39,780 nt of DNA, taken from DASYPP01 sp036006525 (GTDB lineage Bacteria; Gemmatimonadota; Gemmatimonadetes; Gemmatimonadales; GWC2-71-9). The position numbers were made by a program, and so were the translations under genes. Positions 8,357 through 16,620 of the stretch are shown in pieces. The stretch is from positions 1 to 39,780 of the forward strand of contig DASYPP010000071.1 of the NCBI GenBank assembly GCA_036006525.1. The letters run 5' to 3'. Position 1 is the stretch's first letter. Each line of letters starts with the position of its first letter. A model generated the notes under the pieces. It worked only from the letters and a program-made list of their open reading frames with translations, made no database searches and was not told where the DNA came from.

Positions 8357-9259
8357 ATGCGCCGAACCCTCTCCTGGTTCATCCTGCTCCTCCCCGCGCC
8401 CCTGGCCGCCCAGACGATCGGTGTGCCGGAGCGCTTCGCGCCGGGCATCGTGAGCACCGGCGACGACTACACCCACTCGCTCTCAATAACACCGGACGGG
8501 AAACGGGTGTATTTCACCCGCCAGATCGGGCGCCGTGGCCCTTTCATTTTCACGTCGGAATTCCGGGATGGCGCCTGGCAGCCCGCGGTGCTGGCACCGT
8601 TTAACGGCAGCTACGGGGGCGACTACCAGACTCTGTCCCCCGACGGTCTCCGGCTCTGGTTTTCGTCCCGGCGGCCGCTCAACGGTGATACGACCCGGGC
8701 CGTGATCCAGGCGACCCAGTCCGACCTGTTCTACGTCGACTGGACCGGAGACCATTGGAGCGACCCGGTGCGGGTGAGTAGCACGGTGAACACGGAAGCC
8801 ATGCAAGGTTACCCGGCGCCGACTGCCAGCGGCAACCTTTATTACCATGCCCGCGCGATCGGCGCGGAGCGGGACAACGTGGATGTCTGGCGAGCGATGA
8901 TGGTCAACGGCGAGTACCAGGCTCCCGCTCCGCTGCCCATCAATTTTCCCGGACTGGAAGGGGAGCCGGCGCCCGACCAGGAGGAACGCTGGCTCATCTA
9001 CATGTCGCTCCGGCCCGGCGGCAAGGGCGACTGCGACCTGTGGGTCACCTATCCGACGGCGACCGGATGGAGCCCGCCGGAAAATCTCGAAGGGCAAGTC
9101 AACACCGAGGCATGCGAGTGGACGCCCAAGCTTTCGCCGGACGGCGAGATGCTCTTCTTCGCTCGGATCAGCGGAGGAGGCAACGTGTCGGACATCTACC
9201 GGGTGAGACTGGATACGGCGGAGTTGGCGCGCCGGTCGCGGGCGCGCCGTGCATCATGA
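8357..9259 (+). CDS. Exported PD40/TolB-like beta-propeller protein
   Basis: A 300-residue protein starting at ATG 8357 with signal peptide MRRTLSWFILLLPAPLAA and likely cleavage before Gln19. It contains several PD40-type blades, recognisable by S-x-D/P-D-G-x-x-h-x-F: SITPDGKRVYFTRQ, LSPDGLRLWFSS, PTASGNLYYHAR, APDQEERWLIYMS and LSPDGEMLFFARIS. These repeats occur in TolB and in many exported proteins of unknown role. No catalytic domain is attached, so a binding or scaffold role is likely. The gene diverges from the RND unit and its stop overlaps the convergent PP2C stop by 6 bp (9254-9259). Confidence 0.8.
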   Translation: MRRTLSWFILLLPAPLAAQTIGVPERFAPGIVSTGDDYTHSLSITPDGKRVYFTRQIGRRGPFIFTSEFRDGAWQPAVLAPFNGSYGGDYQTLSPDGLRLWFSSRRPLNGDTTRAVIQATQSDLFYVDWTGDHWSDPVRVSSTVNTEAMQGYPAPTASGNLYYHARAIGAERDNVDVWRAMMVNGEYQAPAPLPINFPGLEGEPAPDQEERWLIYMSLRPGGKGDCDLWVTYPTATGWSPPENLEGQVNTEACEWTPKLSPDGEMLFFARISGGGNVSDIYRVRLDTAELARRSRARRAS

Positions 9260-10129
9260 TGGGCGGCGAGCGCGGGCGACCAGGACGGTGATGTTGTCGC
9301 TGCCGCCGCGCTCCAGCGCCAGGTCCAGCAGGGTGCGGCACAGCTGCTCCGAGGTCTCCGACTGGCTGACCTGCTGCTCGATTTCCTTGTTACTGACGTG
9401 CTTGGTCAGGCCATCGCTGCACAACACCACCACGCACCCGCGCGGAATTTCAGTACGACTCACGACCGGTTTGGCTTCGTGGCCGCCGATGGCGCTGGCC
9501 AGCACGTGACTGAGCGGGGATTTCGGCAGGCTGTCGCGGGGTAGCGCGCCGCGGTCCACCAGCTCCTGGGCCACGGTCTGGTCCCGGGTCACCTGCTGCA
9601 GTCCCTTTTTCTCGTTCCACACGTAGCAGCGGCTGTCGCCCACCTGCACCGTGTACAGCCAGGGCCACACCGCGACGCCCAGGGTCAGCGTGGTCGCCAT
9701 CTTGTCGCCCTGGGCCTGGGTCAGCACGGCGGTGTGGGCCTCGAGAGCGGCTTCGGTCAGGGCCTCGTAGAATTGCTTGTCCGAGGAGGAGCCCGCGGTG
9801 TGGTAGCAGCGGAGCGTGGTGGTCACGTACCCGGTAATGACTTCCGCGGCGAGCTGGCTGGCTTCTCCACCCGCGCCGCTGCCGACGCCATCGGCCACCA
9901 GCAGCATGGTTGCCAGCCGGCCACCGCGAAGCGGCAGGTGTTCGACATCGGGAAGACTGGTGCCCTGGACGACGGCCTGGGGATGGATGGTGGCGACCAG
10001 GAAATGATCCTGGTTTTCCTTGCGGACCTTGCCCGGATGGGTGAGTCCGAAGAGATCCAGCTCGTCATCCCGCGGCCGATCGGCCGGGGCGTGCGAGATA
10101 CCAAAGGTCAGCAAGTCGGCGAGGGCCAT
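9254..10129 (-). CDS. PP2C-family (PPM) serine/threonine protein phosphatase
   Basis: A 291-residue cytoplasmic metal-dependent phosphatase of the Stp1/PrpC type. Motifs in order: HPGKVRKENQDHF (motif 1, Asp41), LLVADGVGSGAGGEAS (Asp80-Gly81), VQVGDSRCYVW, DQTVAQELVDRG, VVLCSDGLTKHV and GGSDNITVLVAR. These supply the Asp residues that hold the two Mg/Mn ions. ATG 10129 was chosen over an in-frame upstream codon at 10168 because it follows AGGCGG and leaves a 10-bp gap to the upstream gene. Partner kinases (Hanks type) are usual for this family, but none is in the window. It is probably cotranscribed with the secreted repeat protein at 10140-11261. Confidence 0.92.
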   Translation of the reverse strand: MALADLLTFGISHAPADRPRDDELDLFGLTHPGKVRKENQDHFLVATIHPQAVVQGTSLPDVEHLPLRGGRLATMLLVADGVGSGAGGEASQLAAEVITGYVTTTLRCYHTAGSSSDKQFYEALTEAALEAHTAVLTQAQGDKMATTLTLGVAVWPWLYTVQVGDSRCYVWNEKKGLQQVTRDQTVAQELVDRGALPRDSLPKSPLSHVLASAIGGHEAKPVVSRTEIPRGCVVVLCSDGLTKHVSNKEIEQQVSQSETSEQLCRTLLDLALERGGSDNITVLVARARRPS

Positions 10130-10139
10130 GATCACCGCC

Positions 10140-11261
10140 TCAGTTGCACTGCATGTATTCCGTCCCATCGGCAGTCACGATGGGATAGCCGTTCGAATTA
10201 CGGGAGACCTGGAGATTCACCGGGACCCACTGCGCCCGGTCCGCCGACACCTGCAGCGTGCTGCCCTGCACCTGCCAATAATAATGCTGGCCGCCGGCGG
10301 ACTGGCCCGCCACGCTGCCGTTGTTACCTCCGGAGTACGATTCGCCACCGGTCGTCTGCACCGCGGTGCCATCGGGAAAAAACTGCACCCGCGAAGAGTG
10401 GCTGGACCCGCTTCCGGAATTGTCGGAGGTCCCGCTATAACTGAAACTGCACCACTTGCTGCTTAAGAGCAGTTGACCCAGCTGAGTATTCCCCCCTACC
10501 CCGCCTCCGCTGTTGCCTCCACCCATCGGTCCCGGTTGCGCCATCGGGTTCTGCGCCATCACCGGCGATTGACCCATCCCGGCTCCGCCGCCCTGGCGCT
10601 GGAGCATGACGGTCTGGCCGTCGCTCAGGATCGCCAGGGCACTGCCCTGGATCCGGGCTTCAAAGATGTAGGTGGTTCCCCCGGAGCCGAAGGATCCGGT
10701 CAGGTGATCGCCAGTGCGTTGTGCCGTGAACGGAAGCGCCTGTCCCTGGACTGTCAGCATGCCGCCGTAGCCACCTTGCTGGGCGGCCATCGTCATGGTG
10801 ACCTGCTCGTTGGCGAAGGTGCCCACGTATTGATCTCCCGCAACCGCACCGGCGGAAGCGGCGAACGGGTTGGCCGGGCCGTCGTTACCCATGCCTCCCT
10901 GGCGGGTGAAGTGCAGCTCCTGACGGCTCGCCGGATTGGACTGGCCCTGGGCATCGACCTCGGCCAGCACCATGGTCAGCTGGTCACCCGACTGGCTGGC
11001 TTCGAAATGGAGCGCGCCGCCCGGAATAGTGGCCTGGCCTATGAGGCCGGCGCCCTGTCGCTGCCCCTGGAGCGGGAAGCTGTTGCCGTTGCCAGCGAGG
11101 GAGCCGGTCGCACGACCCGCCGCATCCAGCTGGAAGGTCACCGTGACGGTACCGCCATTGGGCGTCGGCATGATCCAGGTGCCCGAGAAGTCCTGGGCCT
11201 GCACCGAGGCAAAGGCGCTCAGAATCCAGGGAAGAGTCAGGAGCGTCAGGCGGCGAAACAT
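10140..11261 (-). CDS. Exported protein with internal beta repeats, unknown function
   Basis: A 373-residue protein from ATG 11261 with signal peptide MFRRLTLLTLPWILSAFASVQA and cleavage before Gln23 (VQA|Q). Two related beta domains follow: about 23-130 (FSGTWIMPTPNGGTVTV, GSLAGNGNSFPLQGQ) and about 155-245 (YVGTFANEQVTMTM, MLTVQGQALPFTAQRTGDHLTG). Both have G-T-W/F openings and an 'L-x-G-x-x-x-P-x-x-x-x-x-x-G' core. After a Gly/Met/Pro-rich linker (about 250-280), the C-terminal domain (about 285-373) has SSKWCSFSYSG, SRVQFFPDGTAV and a final TEYMQC, so one cysteine lies at each end and could be disulfide-linked. No function is assigned. It sits 10 bp upstream of the phosphatase gene. Confidence 0.75.
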   Translation of the reverse strand: MFRRLTLLTLPWILSAFASVQAQDFSGTWIMPTPNGGTVTVTFQLDAAGRATGSLAGNGNSFPLQGQRQGAGLIGQATIPGGALHFEASQSGDQLTMVLAEVDAQGQSNPASRQELHFTRQGGMGNDGPANPFAASAGAVAGDQYVGTFANEQVTMTMAAQQGGYGGMLTVQGQALPFTAQRTGDHLTGSFGSGGTTYIFEARIQGSALAILSDGQTVMLQRQGGGAGMGQSPVMAQNPMAQPGPMGGGNSGGGVGGNTQLGQLLLSSKWCSFSYSGTSDNSGSGSSHSSRVQFFPDGTAVQTTGGESYSGGNNGSVAGQSAGGQHYYWQVQGSTLQVSADRAQWVPVNLQVSRNSNGYPIVTADGTEYMQCN

Positions 11262-11330
11262 GGGCGACCTCAGGAGGTCCGGGTTGGCTAGTATGCGGCC
11301 CAATTGCGGGGGTGTCAACCGGATAGACAA

Positions 11331-11360
11331 GGTAAGGCAAGGTGGGGCAAAGTGGGGCAA
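11331..11360. repeat. 10-bp tandem repeat, three units
   Basis: Three decamers (GGTAAGGCAA, GGTGGGGCAA, AGTGGGGCAA) lie in the 189-bp divergent gap between the secreted repeat protein (start 11261) and the LpxH-like gene (start 11451). No inverted partner was found nearby. The rest of the gap shows no convincing gene; a promoter for each flank is expected but not identified. Confidence 0.7.
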
Positions 11361-11450
11361 TAGGCGAGTTATCAAACAGTTGCACGTCCATCACCCCGAT
11401 GTGACACGCCCCAGTCACTTTACGCCAACCGGTATGGGGATCAAGAGCTT

Positions 11451-12347
11451 ATGAGCCGACCGAGTTCAGCCTTGCGTGTCGAGGAAATCGTGTTGCGCAG
11501 CTTGCGACGGTGCGCGCTTTCCCGAAGTCGTGTCGGCCAGTCGCCGCCGCTCCCGCATCCCCAACGGCCCGAGTTTCGGGCCGTTTTCATTTCCGACGTG
11601 CACGTCGGCATGCGAGCCAGCCAGTCGGGCCGGCTCTGTGAGTTCCTGGAGAACAACTCGGCGGCGGAACTTTACCTGGTGGGTGACATCGTGGACTTCT
11701 GGGCGTTACGGCGGAGGATGGGACGGGACCTGGGCGCGGCGCGGCTGCTGCGCCTGCTGCACCGGCTGGCCCGCCGAGGCACCCGGATCATCCTCATCCC
11801 GGGGAACCACGACGCCGAGCTCCGGCCCCATATCGGACGGGAGCCGGCCCTGGAGCTGCACCGGGACATCGTGCACCAGGATGCCAACGGCCGCCGGTTG
11901 CTGGTCACCCACGGAGACGAGGCCGATCATGTCGTGACCTGTCACCCCCTGCTCTCGAAAACCGGTGCCCTGCTCTACGACCTGGCGGTGGGCGTTTCAC
12001 TCGCGTTGAATGTCGGTCGCCGGGCCATGGGGCTCCGCTACTGGAACATGGCGGGGGCGTTGAAGCGGCTGGTGAAGCGGGCCTGCACCTATGTCGGGGA
12101 CTGGGAGGAGACACTGGCGGGGCAGGTACGCGCCCGGGGTCTCGACGGCGTCGTGTGCGGGCACATCCACGTCCCCAAGATCGGGGAAGTCGCGGGGATG
12201 GCGTATTACAACTGCGGCGACTGGGTGGAGCACGCGACCGCCCTGGCCGAAACCTGGGACGGCGAATTCATCCTGCTCAGCGCCCACGCCCCGGTCACGT
12301 CCGCGCCTCGCATGCGGCTGTTCCGCCTGAACCCCGCGACCGCGTGA
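11451..12347 (+). CDS. LpxH-like UDP-2,3-diacylglucosamine diphosphatase family metallophosphoesterase
   Basis: A 298-residue calcineurin-like phosphoesterase. The metal-binding motifs are all present: FISDVHVG (Asp49, His51), LVGDIVDFW (Asp79), IPGNHD (Asn119, His120, Asp121), LVTHGDEAD (His154) and VVCGHIHVPK (His238, His240). The GDIVDFW and THGDEAD signatures match the LpxH/YbbF branch, which cleaves UDP-2,3-diacylglucosamine in lipid A synthesis, but related members exist whose substrate is unproven. The first 40 residues are Arg/Ser/Pro-rich and atypical, so translation may begin later than ATG 11451. It is followed immediately by a glycosyltransferase gene, which fits a shared role in glycolipid metabolism. 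Confidence 0.85.
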   Translation: MSRPSSALRVEEIVLRSLRRCALSRSRVGQSPPLPHPQRPEFRAVFISDVHVGMRASQSGRLCEFLENNSAAELYLVGDIVDFWALRRRMGRDLGAARLLRLLHRLARRGTRIILIPGNHDAELRPHIGREPALELHRDIVHQDANGRRLLVTHGDEADHVVTCHPLLSKTGALLYDLAVGVSLALNVGRRAMGLRYWNMAGALKRLVKRACTYVGDWEETLAGQVRARGLDGVVCGHIHVPKIGEVAGMAYYNCGDWVEHATALAETWDGEFILLSAHAPVTSAPRMRLFRLNPATA

Positions 12348-12355
12348 GTGCCGGC

Positions 12356-13549
12356 ATGCCGCTCCGGGTCGCACTGGTGACCGATACCTACCTGCCGGAG
12401 ATCAACGGGGTGACCACGGTGCTTCGTGCCATGTGCGAGGGCCTTCGCGCGCAGGGGCACAACGTCCTGATCGTGGCACCGCGCTATGGCGGCAACGGCG
12501 CCGAGGAACCCGATATCATCCGGCGGGGATCGGTCGCCTTCCCCTGGTATCCGGCGGTGCGCCTCTCGTTCCCGTTCGGCGGAAGCGTCGCCCGATCGCT
12601 GGACCGCTTCCAGCCCAGTCTCGTCCACGTGGTTACTGAAGGGCCGCTCGGCACCATAGGCCGCCGTTGGGCCATCCGGCACCGAGTCCCCCTGATCACC
12701 AGCTTTCACACCGATTTTCCGCGGTACGCCGGGCGATACCTCGGCACCTGGGCCATCAATCCGGTCCGTCGCTATTGCCGGTGGTTTCACCGCCCGGCCC
12801 TGGTGACCCAGACTCCGAGCGAAGAAACCGCGCGGGAGCTTCGGTCGTTCGGCCTGGGAACCGTGATGGTCTGGGGCCGCGGTGTGGACCCGCACTGCTT
12901 CACTCCGGAGCGGCGTTCCGAGAGCCGCCGCCACGCGATGGGAAACAGCGTCCGCCCAGTCATCCTGCACGTGGGCCGGCTGGCGCGGGAGAAGGACGTG
13001 GCGGTGCTGGTGGAGACTTTCACTATCCTGCATGACAAACTCGGAGAGCAGGCAGGGTTCGAGGTATCGGGCGACGGACCGGAGGCGTCATCCGTCCGGC
13101 AAGCGCTTCCCTTTGCCCATCACCACGGATTCCTGGACCGGGAGCGGCTGGCGGATCTTTACGCCGACAGCGACCTGTTCGTGTTCCCGTCCCCGACGGA
13201 GACCTGCGGCCTGGTGGCGCTGGAGGCGATGGCGTCCGGGCTCCCGGTCATCGCGGCCAACCAGGGAGGCGTGCTGGAGAACCTGCGCCCGGAAGTGAAC
13301 GGACTGCTCGCGCCGGCAGGCGATGCCGCGGCGTTTGCCGAAGCTACGGGCGCACTGGCGCAGGATCCCGACCGGCGGGCCGGGATGTCGGCCGGGGCGC
13401 GGGCGTGGGCGGTGGGGCACAGCTGGGAACGGGAGCTGGACGAGCTGGAGCGGGTGTACCGACAGCTCGCCGCTGTCATTCCGAGGGAGCACAGCGACCG
13501 AGGAATCTCAAACTCGAATCCAACTCAGGGCGCCATCTCACCGCTGTGA
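12356..13549 (+). CDS. GT4-family glycosyltransferase (MgtA/PimB-like)
   Basis: A 397-residue GT-B enzyme transferring a sugar from a nucleotide donor, probably to a lipid. The N-terminus has the typical RVALVTDTYLPEINGVTTVL acceptor-side loop; further motifs are TSFHTDFPRYA, LHVGRLAREKD and the donor-site E-x7-E in PSPTETCGLVALEAMASG. ATG 12356 is used; an in-frame GTG at 12344 overlaps the upstream stop as GTGA and would add four residues (VSAG). The last 27 or so residues (from VIPREHSDRGIS) are encoded by a dispersed repeat and are not part of the enzyme fold. Tight coupling to the LpxH-like gene suggests membrane glycolipid synthesis. The exact sugar and acceptor are unknown. Confidence 0.9.
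   Translation: MPLRVALVTDTYLPEINGVTTVLRAMCEGLRAQGHNVLIVAPRYGGNGAEEPDIIRRGSVAFPWYPAVRLSFPFGGSVARSLDRFQPSLVHVVTEGPLGTIGRRWAIRHRVPLITSFHTDFPRYAGRYLGTWAINPVRRYCRWFHRPALVTQTPSEETARELRSFGLGTVMVWGRGVDPHCFTPERRSESRRHAMGNSVRPVILHVGRLAREKDVAVLVETFTILHDKLGEQAGFEVSGDGPEASSVRQALPFAHHHGFLDRERLADLYADSDLFVFPSPTETCGLVALEAMASGLPVIAANQGGVLENLRPEVNGLLAPAGDAAAFAEATGALAQDPDRRAGMSAGARAWAVGHSWERELDELERVYRQLAAVIPREHSDRGISNSNPTQGAISPL
13472..13510. repeat. Dispersed repeat (GTCATTCCGAG...GAGGAATCT type) inside a gene end
   Basis: The sequence runs from CTGTCATTCCGAG to CGAGGAATCTCAA. A second copy is at 33634-33666 (GTCATTCCGAGACTAGCGAGGAATCT) and a diverged relative (GTCATCCCGAATCTGAGCG) begins at 23596. The short arms GATTCCTCG/CGAGGAATC-like make it weakly palindromic. 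This copy is translated as the C-terminal tail of the glycosyltransferase. Confidence 0.75.
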
Positions 13550-13637
13550 AGAGCTTACCCTGAGATCGCAAGTTTTTGCGGGAGTTTGGCTGGTACCGCG
13601 TTAGTCAGTCCTGCAACATACTGTATTAAAAATGTTC

Positions 13638-13673
13638 TTCGTGGTTCCCGTGGGATTTCGTAGCTTTCGTGAG
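13638..13673. repeat. Degenerate 9-bp tandem repeat, four units (TTTCGTGNN)
   Basis: Four nonamers (TTCGTGGTT, CCCGTGGGA, TTTCGTAGC, TTTCGTGAG) lie in the 148-bp convergent gap between the glycosyltransferase stop (13549) and the M24 peptidase stop (13698). The rest of the gap is comparatively AT-rich (CATACTGTATTAAAAATG) and shows no gene or clear terminator. Confidence 0.6.
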
Positions 13674-13697
13674 GAACGCCTACGCACGCGATGCCGA

Positions 13698-14981
13698 TCA
13701 ACCAAACGGCCGATCAATCGCCGCACTCTGCTGAGAGAAGAACCTGGGGCCCTGCTCGGTGATATAGAGGCAGTCCTCCAGCCGGATCCCGAACTCCCCA
13801 TAGATCGCGATCATCGGCTCATCGCTGAAGCACATGCCGGGCGCGATCGGCGTGGTATTGCCGCGAACGAAGTAGGTCCACTCGTGGCCGTCCATCCCGA
13901 TCCCGTGCCCGGTGCGATGGGGCAATCCGGGAAGCTTGTAGTCGGGCCCGAACCCGGCATCGGTCAGCACCTTCCGCGCAGCGGCGTCCACCGACTCGCA
14001 GGGCCGGCCCACCTGGGCCGCGGCGAAGGCCGCGTCCTGGGCCCGGCGCTCGAGATTCCAGATCTCGGTCTGGCGTGCACTGGGTTTGCCGAAGACGGTC
14101 GTGCGGGTAATGTCCGACTGATACCCCTCCACCGCGCACCCCGAGTCCAGCAGCACAATGTCGCCCACTTTCAATTGCTGGGGCTGAACCGAGCCATGGG
14201 GAAAGGCCGAGTATTGGCCGAAGCCGACCAGCGCCCAGGGATCGCTCCCGCCGACCCGGGTCAACGCGGCCAGCATGTTGTTCTGGAGGTCGTACTGGGT
14301 CATCCCTTCCTGCAGCGTCGCAAAGGCAGCCTTGAACGCCGCGATGGTGATGTCGCTGGCCCGCTGCATCAACGCCAGCTCGGCGGCCGATTTGTGCATC
14401 CGGCAGCCGGCGGTCACCGGCGTCGCGCTCACCAGCTCGACTGAAGGCGCTTCCTTTCTCAGGCCGTCCTGCACGAAGTAGCGGACTTGCTCCTCGAGCC
14501 CGACCTTGCCAGTGGAGACACCCCGGTCCCTGAGGATGCCCGCGATCACGTGAAAGGGATTCTCGTCCTCCTGCCAGACCCGGATATCGCTGCCGAAACG
14601 AATCCGCTCGCGCGCCCTCGCTTCTTCGAAGCCGGGACAGATCCAGGACGGCTCGCCCCGGGCGGGAATGACGACCGCAAAAGTGCGCTCGGAGAGCCCC
14701 CATCCCACTGCGGTATAGTAGGTCATGCTGGTGCCGGGCTCGACGACGATGGCGCCGATGCCCTGCTCCTGCATCAGTCGCTGGGCCTTTTCAATTCGCT
14801 GCCGGCGTTCGGCATCGGTGATCGGCGCGATGCCGCCGGTCAGGTTGGTGAGGGCCTGGACCGGCGCCGGAAGGTGGCAGGGATCGGCCGGGGCGCCGGG
14901 GACGAGATGGCGAGGTCCGAGGGCGGCCACGCCCATGGCACCGGCGAGTGAAGCGGTGAAATCGCGACGGGAGATTGGCAT
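13698..14981 (-). CDS. M24-family metallopeptidase (Xaa-Pro aminopeptidase-like), Tat-exported
   Basis: A 427-residue creatinase/prolidase-type peptidase that removes N-terminal residues preceding proline. It starts MPISRRDFTASLAG, a twin-arginine signal (Arg5-Arg6) followed by a hydrophobic stretch. The N-terminal creatinase domain spans about 55-195 and the pita-bread catalytic domain about 200-420. All five metal ligands are visible: Asp279 (VLLDSGC), Asp290 (YQSDITRT), His359 (HRTGHGIGMDG), Glu388 (FSDEPMI) and Glu402 (IRLEDCL). Folding before export through Tat fits a metalloenzyme. It stands alone on the minus strand, convergent with the glycosyltransferase and divergent from the small Rho_N-like gene. 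Confidence 0.92.
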   Translation of the reverse strand: MPISRRDFTASLAGAMGVAALGPRHLVPGAPADPCHLPAPVQALTNLTGGIAPITDAERRQRIEKAQRLMQEQGIGAIVVEPGTSMTYYTAVGWGLSERTFAVVIPARGEPSWICPGFEEARARERIRFGSDIRVWQEDENPFHVIAGILRDRGVSTGKVGLEEQVRYFVQDGLRKEAPSVELVSATPVTAGCRMHKSAAELALMQRASDITIAAFKAAFATLQEGMTQYDLQNNMLAALTRVGGSDPWALVGFGQYSAFPHGSVQPQQLKVGDIVLLDSGCAVEGYQSDITRTTVFGKPSARQTEIWNLERRAQDAAFAAAQVGRPCESVDAAARKVLTDAGFGPDYKLPGLPHRTGHGIGMDGHEWTYFVRGNTTPIAPGMCFSDEPMIAIYGEFGIRLEDCLYITEQGPRFFSQQSAAIDRPFG

Positions 14982-15110
14982 GCGAGTGAAGATACAGGAG
15001 GCGGGATGGGCCGTGAAGAGGCCGCCAATCGCAATCGAATGTGGCCCAAGTCACTGCGGTGAATGGGTGCTTTGCGGAACGTACCCTGGTGTTCTAACCC
15101 GAGGTGTACC

Positions 15111-15407
15111 ATGCCGGCATGGACCAACAAAGACGAGCGCCAGTACGAGCACATCAAGGAAGGCTACGAAAAGAAGGGTATGAGAGAGGACAAGGCCCAG
15201 GAGATTGCGGCCCGGACCGTCAACAAGGAACGCAGAGAAGAGGGGCGAACCCCGAACACGCGTACCGAGGGTACCGGGAACCCCCGGACCCGGCTCGAGT
15301 CGCGAAGCCGGGATGAGCTGGAGAACCGGGCCAGGGAGCTTGGTATCTCTGGTGCGGAAAGCTTGTCGGAGGCGGACCTGATCGAGGCTATTCGAGAGCA
15401 GGAGTGA
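15111..15407 (+). CDS. Small Rho_N/'plasmid stabilization'-like protein
   Basis: A 98-residue, strongly charged protein. ATG 15111 follows GAGGTGTACC, a good ribosome-binding site. The N-terminal half (KDERQYEHIKEGYEKKGMREDKAQEIAARTVNKERRE) matches a small bacterial family with the pattern 'EHI-x-EGY-x-x-x-G-x-x-x-x-x-A-x-x-x-A-x-x-TVNK', often annotated as plasmid stabilization protein. The C-terminus (about 60-98: SRDELENRARELGISGAESLSEADLIEAIRE) is a Rho N-terminal/SAP-like helical motif that usually contacts nucleic acid. The two are joined by a disordered Thr/Arg/Gly linker. No toxin partner is adjacent, so an addiction role is not supported. It stops 3 bp from the convergent M24 stop. 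Confidence 0.8.
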   Translation: MPAWTNKDERQYEHIKEGYEKKGMREDKAQEIAARTVNKERREEGRTPNTRTEGTGNPRTRLESRSRDELENRARELGISGAESLSEADLIEAIREQE

Positions 15408-15410
15408 GAC

Positions 15411-16595
15411 TCACACCACGATCAAATCGTTCTGGTAGTCTCCGGGCGTGACGTCGAGCCCGTCCGCACGGGCATGGGCATTCACTTCCGTCCGGAGACC
15501 GATCTCGCCAGCGTAGTAAATCCCCGGCTCAATCGAGAATCCCGCACCCGGCAGGATCTGCCGGGTGTCGAAGCTTTCCGTGTCATCAATCGTAGGACCG
15601 AAGCCGTGGATTCCCATGCGATCGATCGAGTGTCCGGTGCGGCAGATGGTCTGATCGATATGCCCTGCAGCCGTGATCACGGCTCGCGAGGCCCGGTCCG
15701 CTTCCGCGCCGGCTACTGGCTTGCCCGCCGCGAGCCGTTCCTGCAGCAGGTTGATGGCGGCATCGCGCGCGCCGCGCACCACCGTCCACAGCTCGGCGGC
15801 ACGGGCCGACGGTGTACCCAACGACGCCATCCAGGTCTGATCGGCATACACGCCGCCGGGTTCCTTGGCCCAGAGGTCATAGAGCAGGAGCGCGCCAGGA
15901 ACCAGCGGCGAGGCGCCTTCGACCGGCGCCTCGTAGTGGGCCCGCGCGGCATGTTCGCCGTATGACACGCTGGGCGCCGACTCCGTGATGAGTCCCACTC
16001 GCTCGAAGGCGTCGAGAGTCCAGCGGGTAAGATCGTGCTCATTCATGGGCTTCGCGGACCGGGCCCGCTCGCCCATCAGGGCGATCCCCGCCCGGGCGAT
16101 CTCGGCGACATGTTTCGCCGCGCGAAGATGGCTGGCCAGGTCTTCCTTGCTCCAGGCCGAGCAGTAGCGGGTGACCAGCTCACCGGAGGAGACCGGCGTG
16201 GCGCCGGTGGCGCGCACCAGCTCCAGGGTGCCGGCGGGGACGTAATCGCCGTAGGGTACGTCGCCGTTGGGGGAATACTCCATGGCGACCTTTTTCCCGC
16301 CCACCAGCGCCTTCAGCTCGCGCGCCAGTTCTTCCCGCCGGATCCAGATGACCTTCTTCCATTCCTTCGGCCAGTTACGCCAGAGCTCCGCGTCGATCAT
16401 GTGGATCAGCGCCGTGGGGGTGCCGTCCCGGGACAGGAAGACGTACTGCCGGCGGGAGCCCACGATCTCCGGACCCATGACGGCGGCCATGATGGGGTTG
16501 ATGCCGCGGAAGTCGAAGAGGAGCCAGCCGTCCACTGGTTGGGCGAGCGGAGGGAAGGCGGCGTGGAGGGCGGGGAGGGACTCGGGTTGGAGCAT
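15411..16595 (-). CDS. M24-family metallopeptidase, cytoplasmic
   Basis: A 394-residue prolidase-like enzyme without an export signal. The N-terminal domain (about 1-145) begins DGWLLFDFRGINPI, a common opening in this branch. Metal ligands are Asp240 (LLLYDLWAKEPGGVY), Asp252 (ADQTW), His322 (CRTGHSIDRMGIHG), Glu356 (SIEPGIY) and Glu370 (LRTEVN). The 12-residue spacing between the two Asp ligands and the Tyr-Asp-Leu-Trp context differ from classical aminopeptidase P, so the substrate is uncertain. It starts 25 bp after the CocE-like gene stop (GAGG precedes the ATG), and the two probably form an operon acting on peptides. Confidence 0.88.
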   Translation of the reverse strand: MLQPESLPALHAAFPPLAQPVDGWLLFDFRGINPIMAAVMGPEIVGSRRQYVFLSRDGTPTALIHMIDAELWRNWPKEWKKVIWIRREELARELKALVGGKKVAMEYSPNGDVPYGDYVPAGTLELVRATGATPVSSGELVTRYCSAWSKEDLASHLRAAKHVAEIARAGIALMGERARSAKPMNEHDLTRWTLDAFERVGLITESAPSVSYGEHAARAHYEAPVEGASPLVPGALLLYDLWAKEPGGVYADQTWMASLGTPSARAAELWTVVRGARDAAINLLQERLAAGKPVAGAEADRASRAVITAAGHIDQTICRTGHSIDRMGIHGFGPTIDDTESFDTRQILPGAGFSIEPGIYYAGEIGLRTEVNAHARADGLDVTPGDYQNDLIVV

Positions 16596-16620
16596 GGAGC
16601 CTCAAAGCAGATTGGTGGGA

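Noticed and set aside
15076..15097. GGAAC...TCTAA resembling an ECF sigma-factor promoter before the Rho_N-like gene.
   Set aside because: The spacing between the two boxes is 12 nt, shorter than the usual 15-17, so it is likely chance.
15111..15407. Toxin-antitoxin or plasmid-addiction module suggested by the usual 'plasmid stabilization' label.
   Set aside because: There is a single gene without a partner, flanked by chromosomal-type peptidase genes; nothing else suggests a plasmid.
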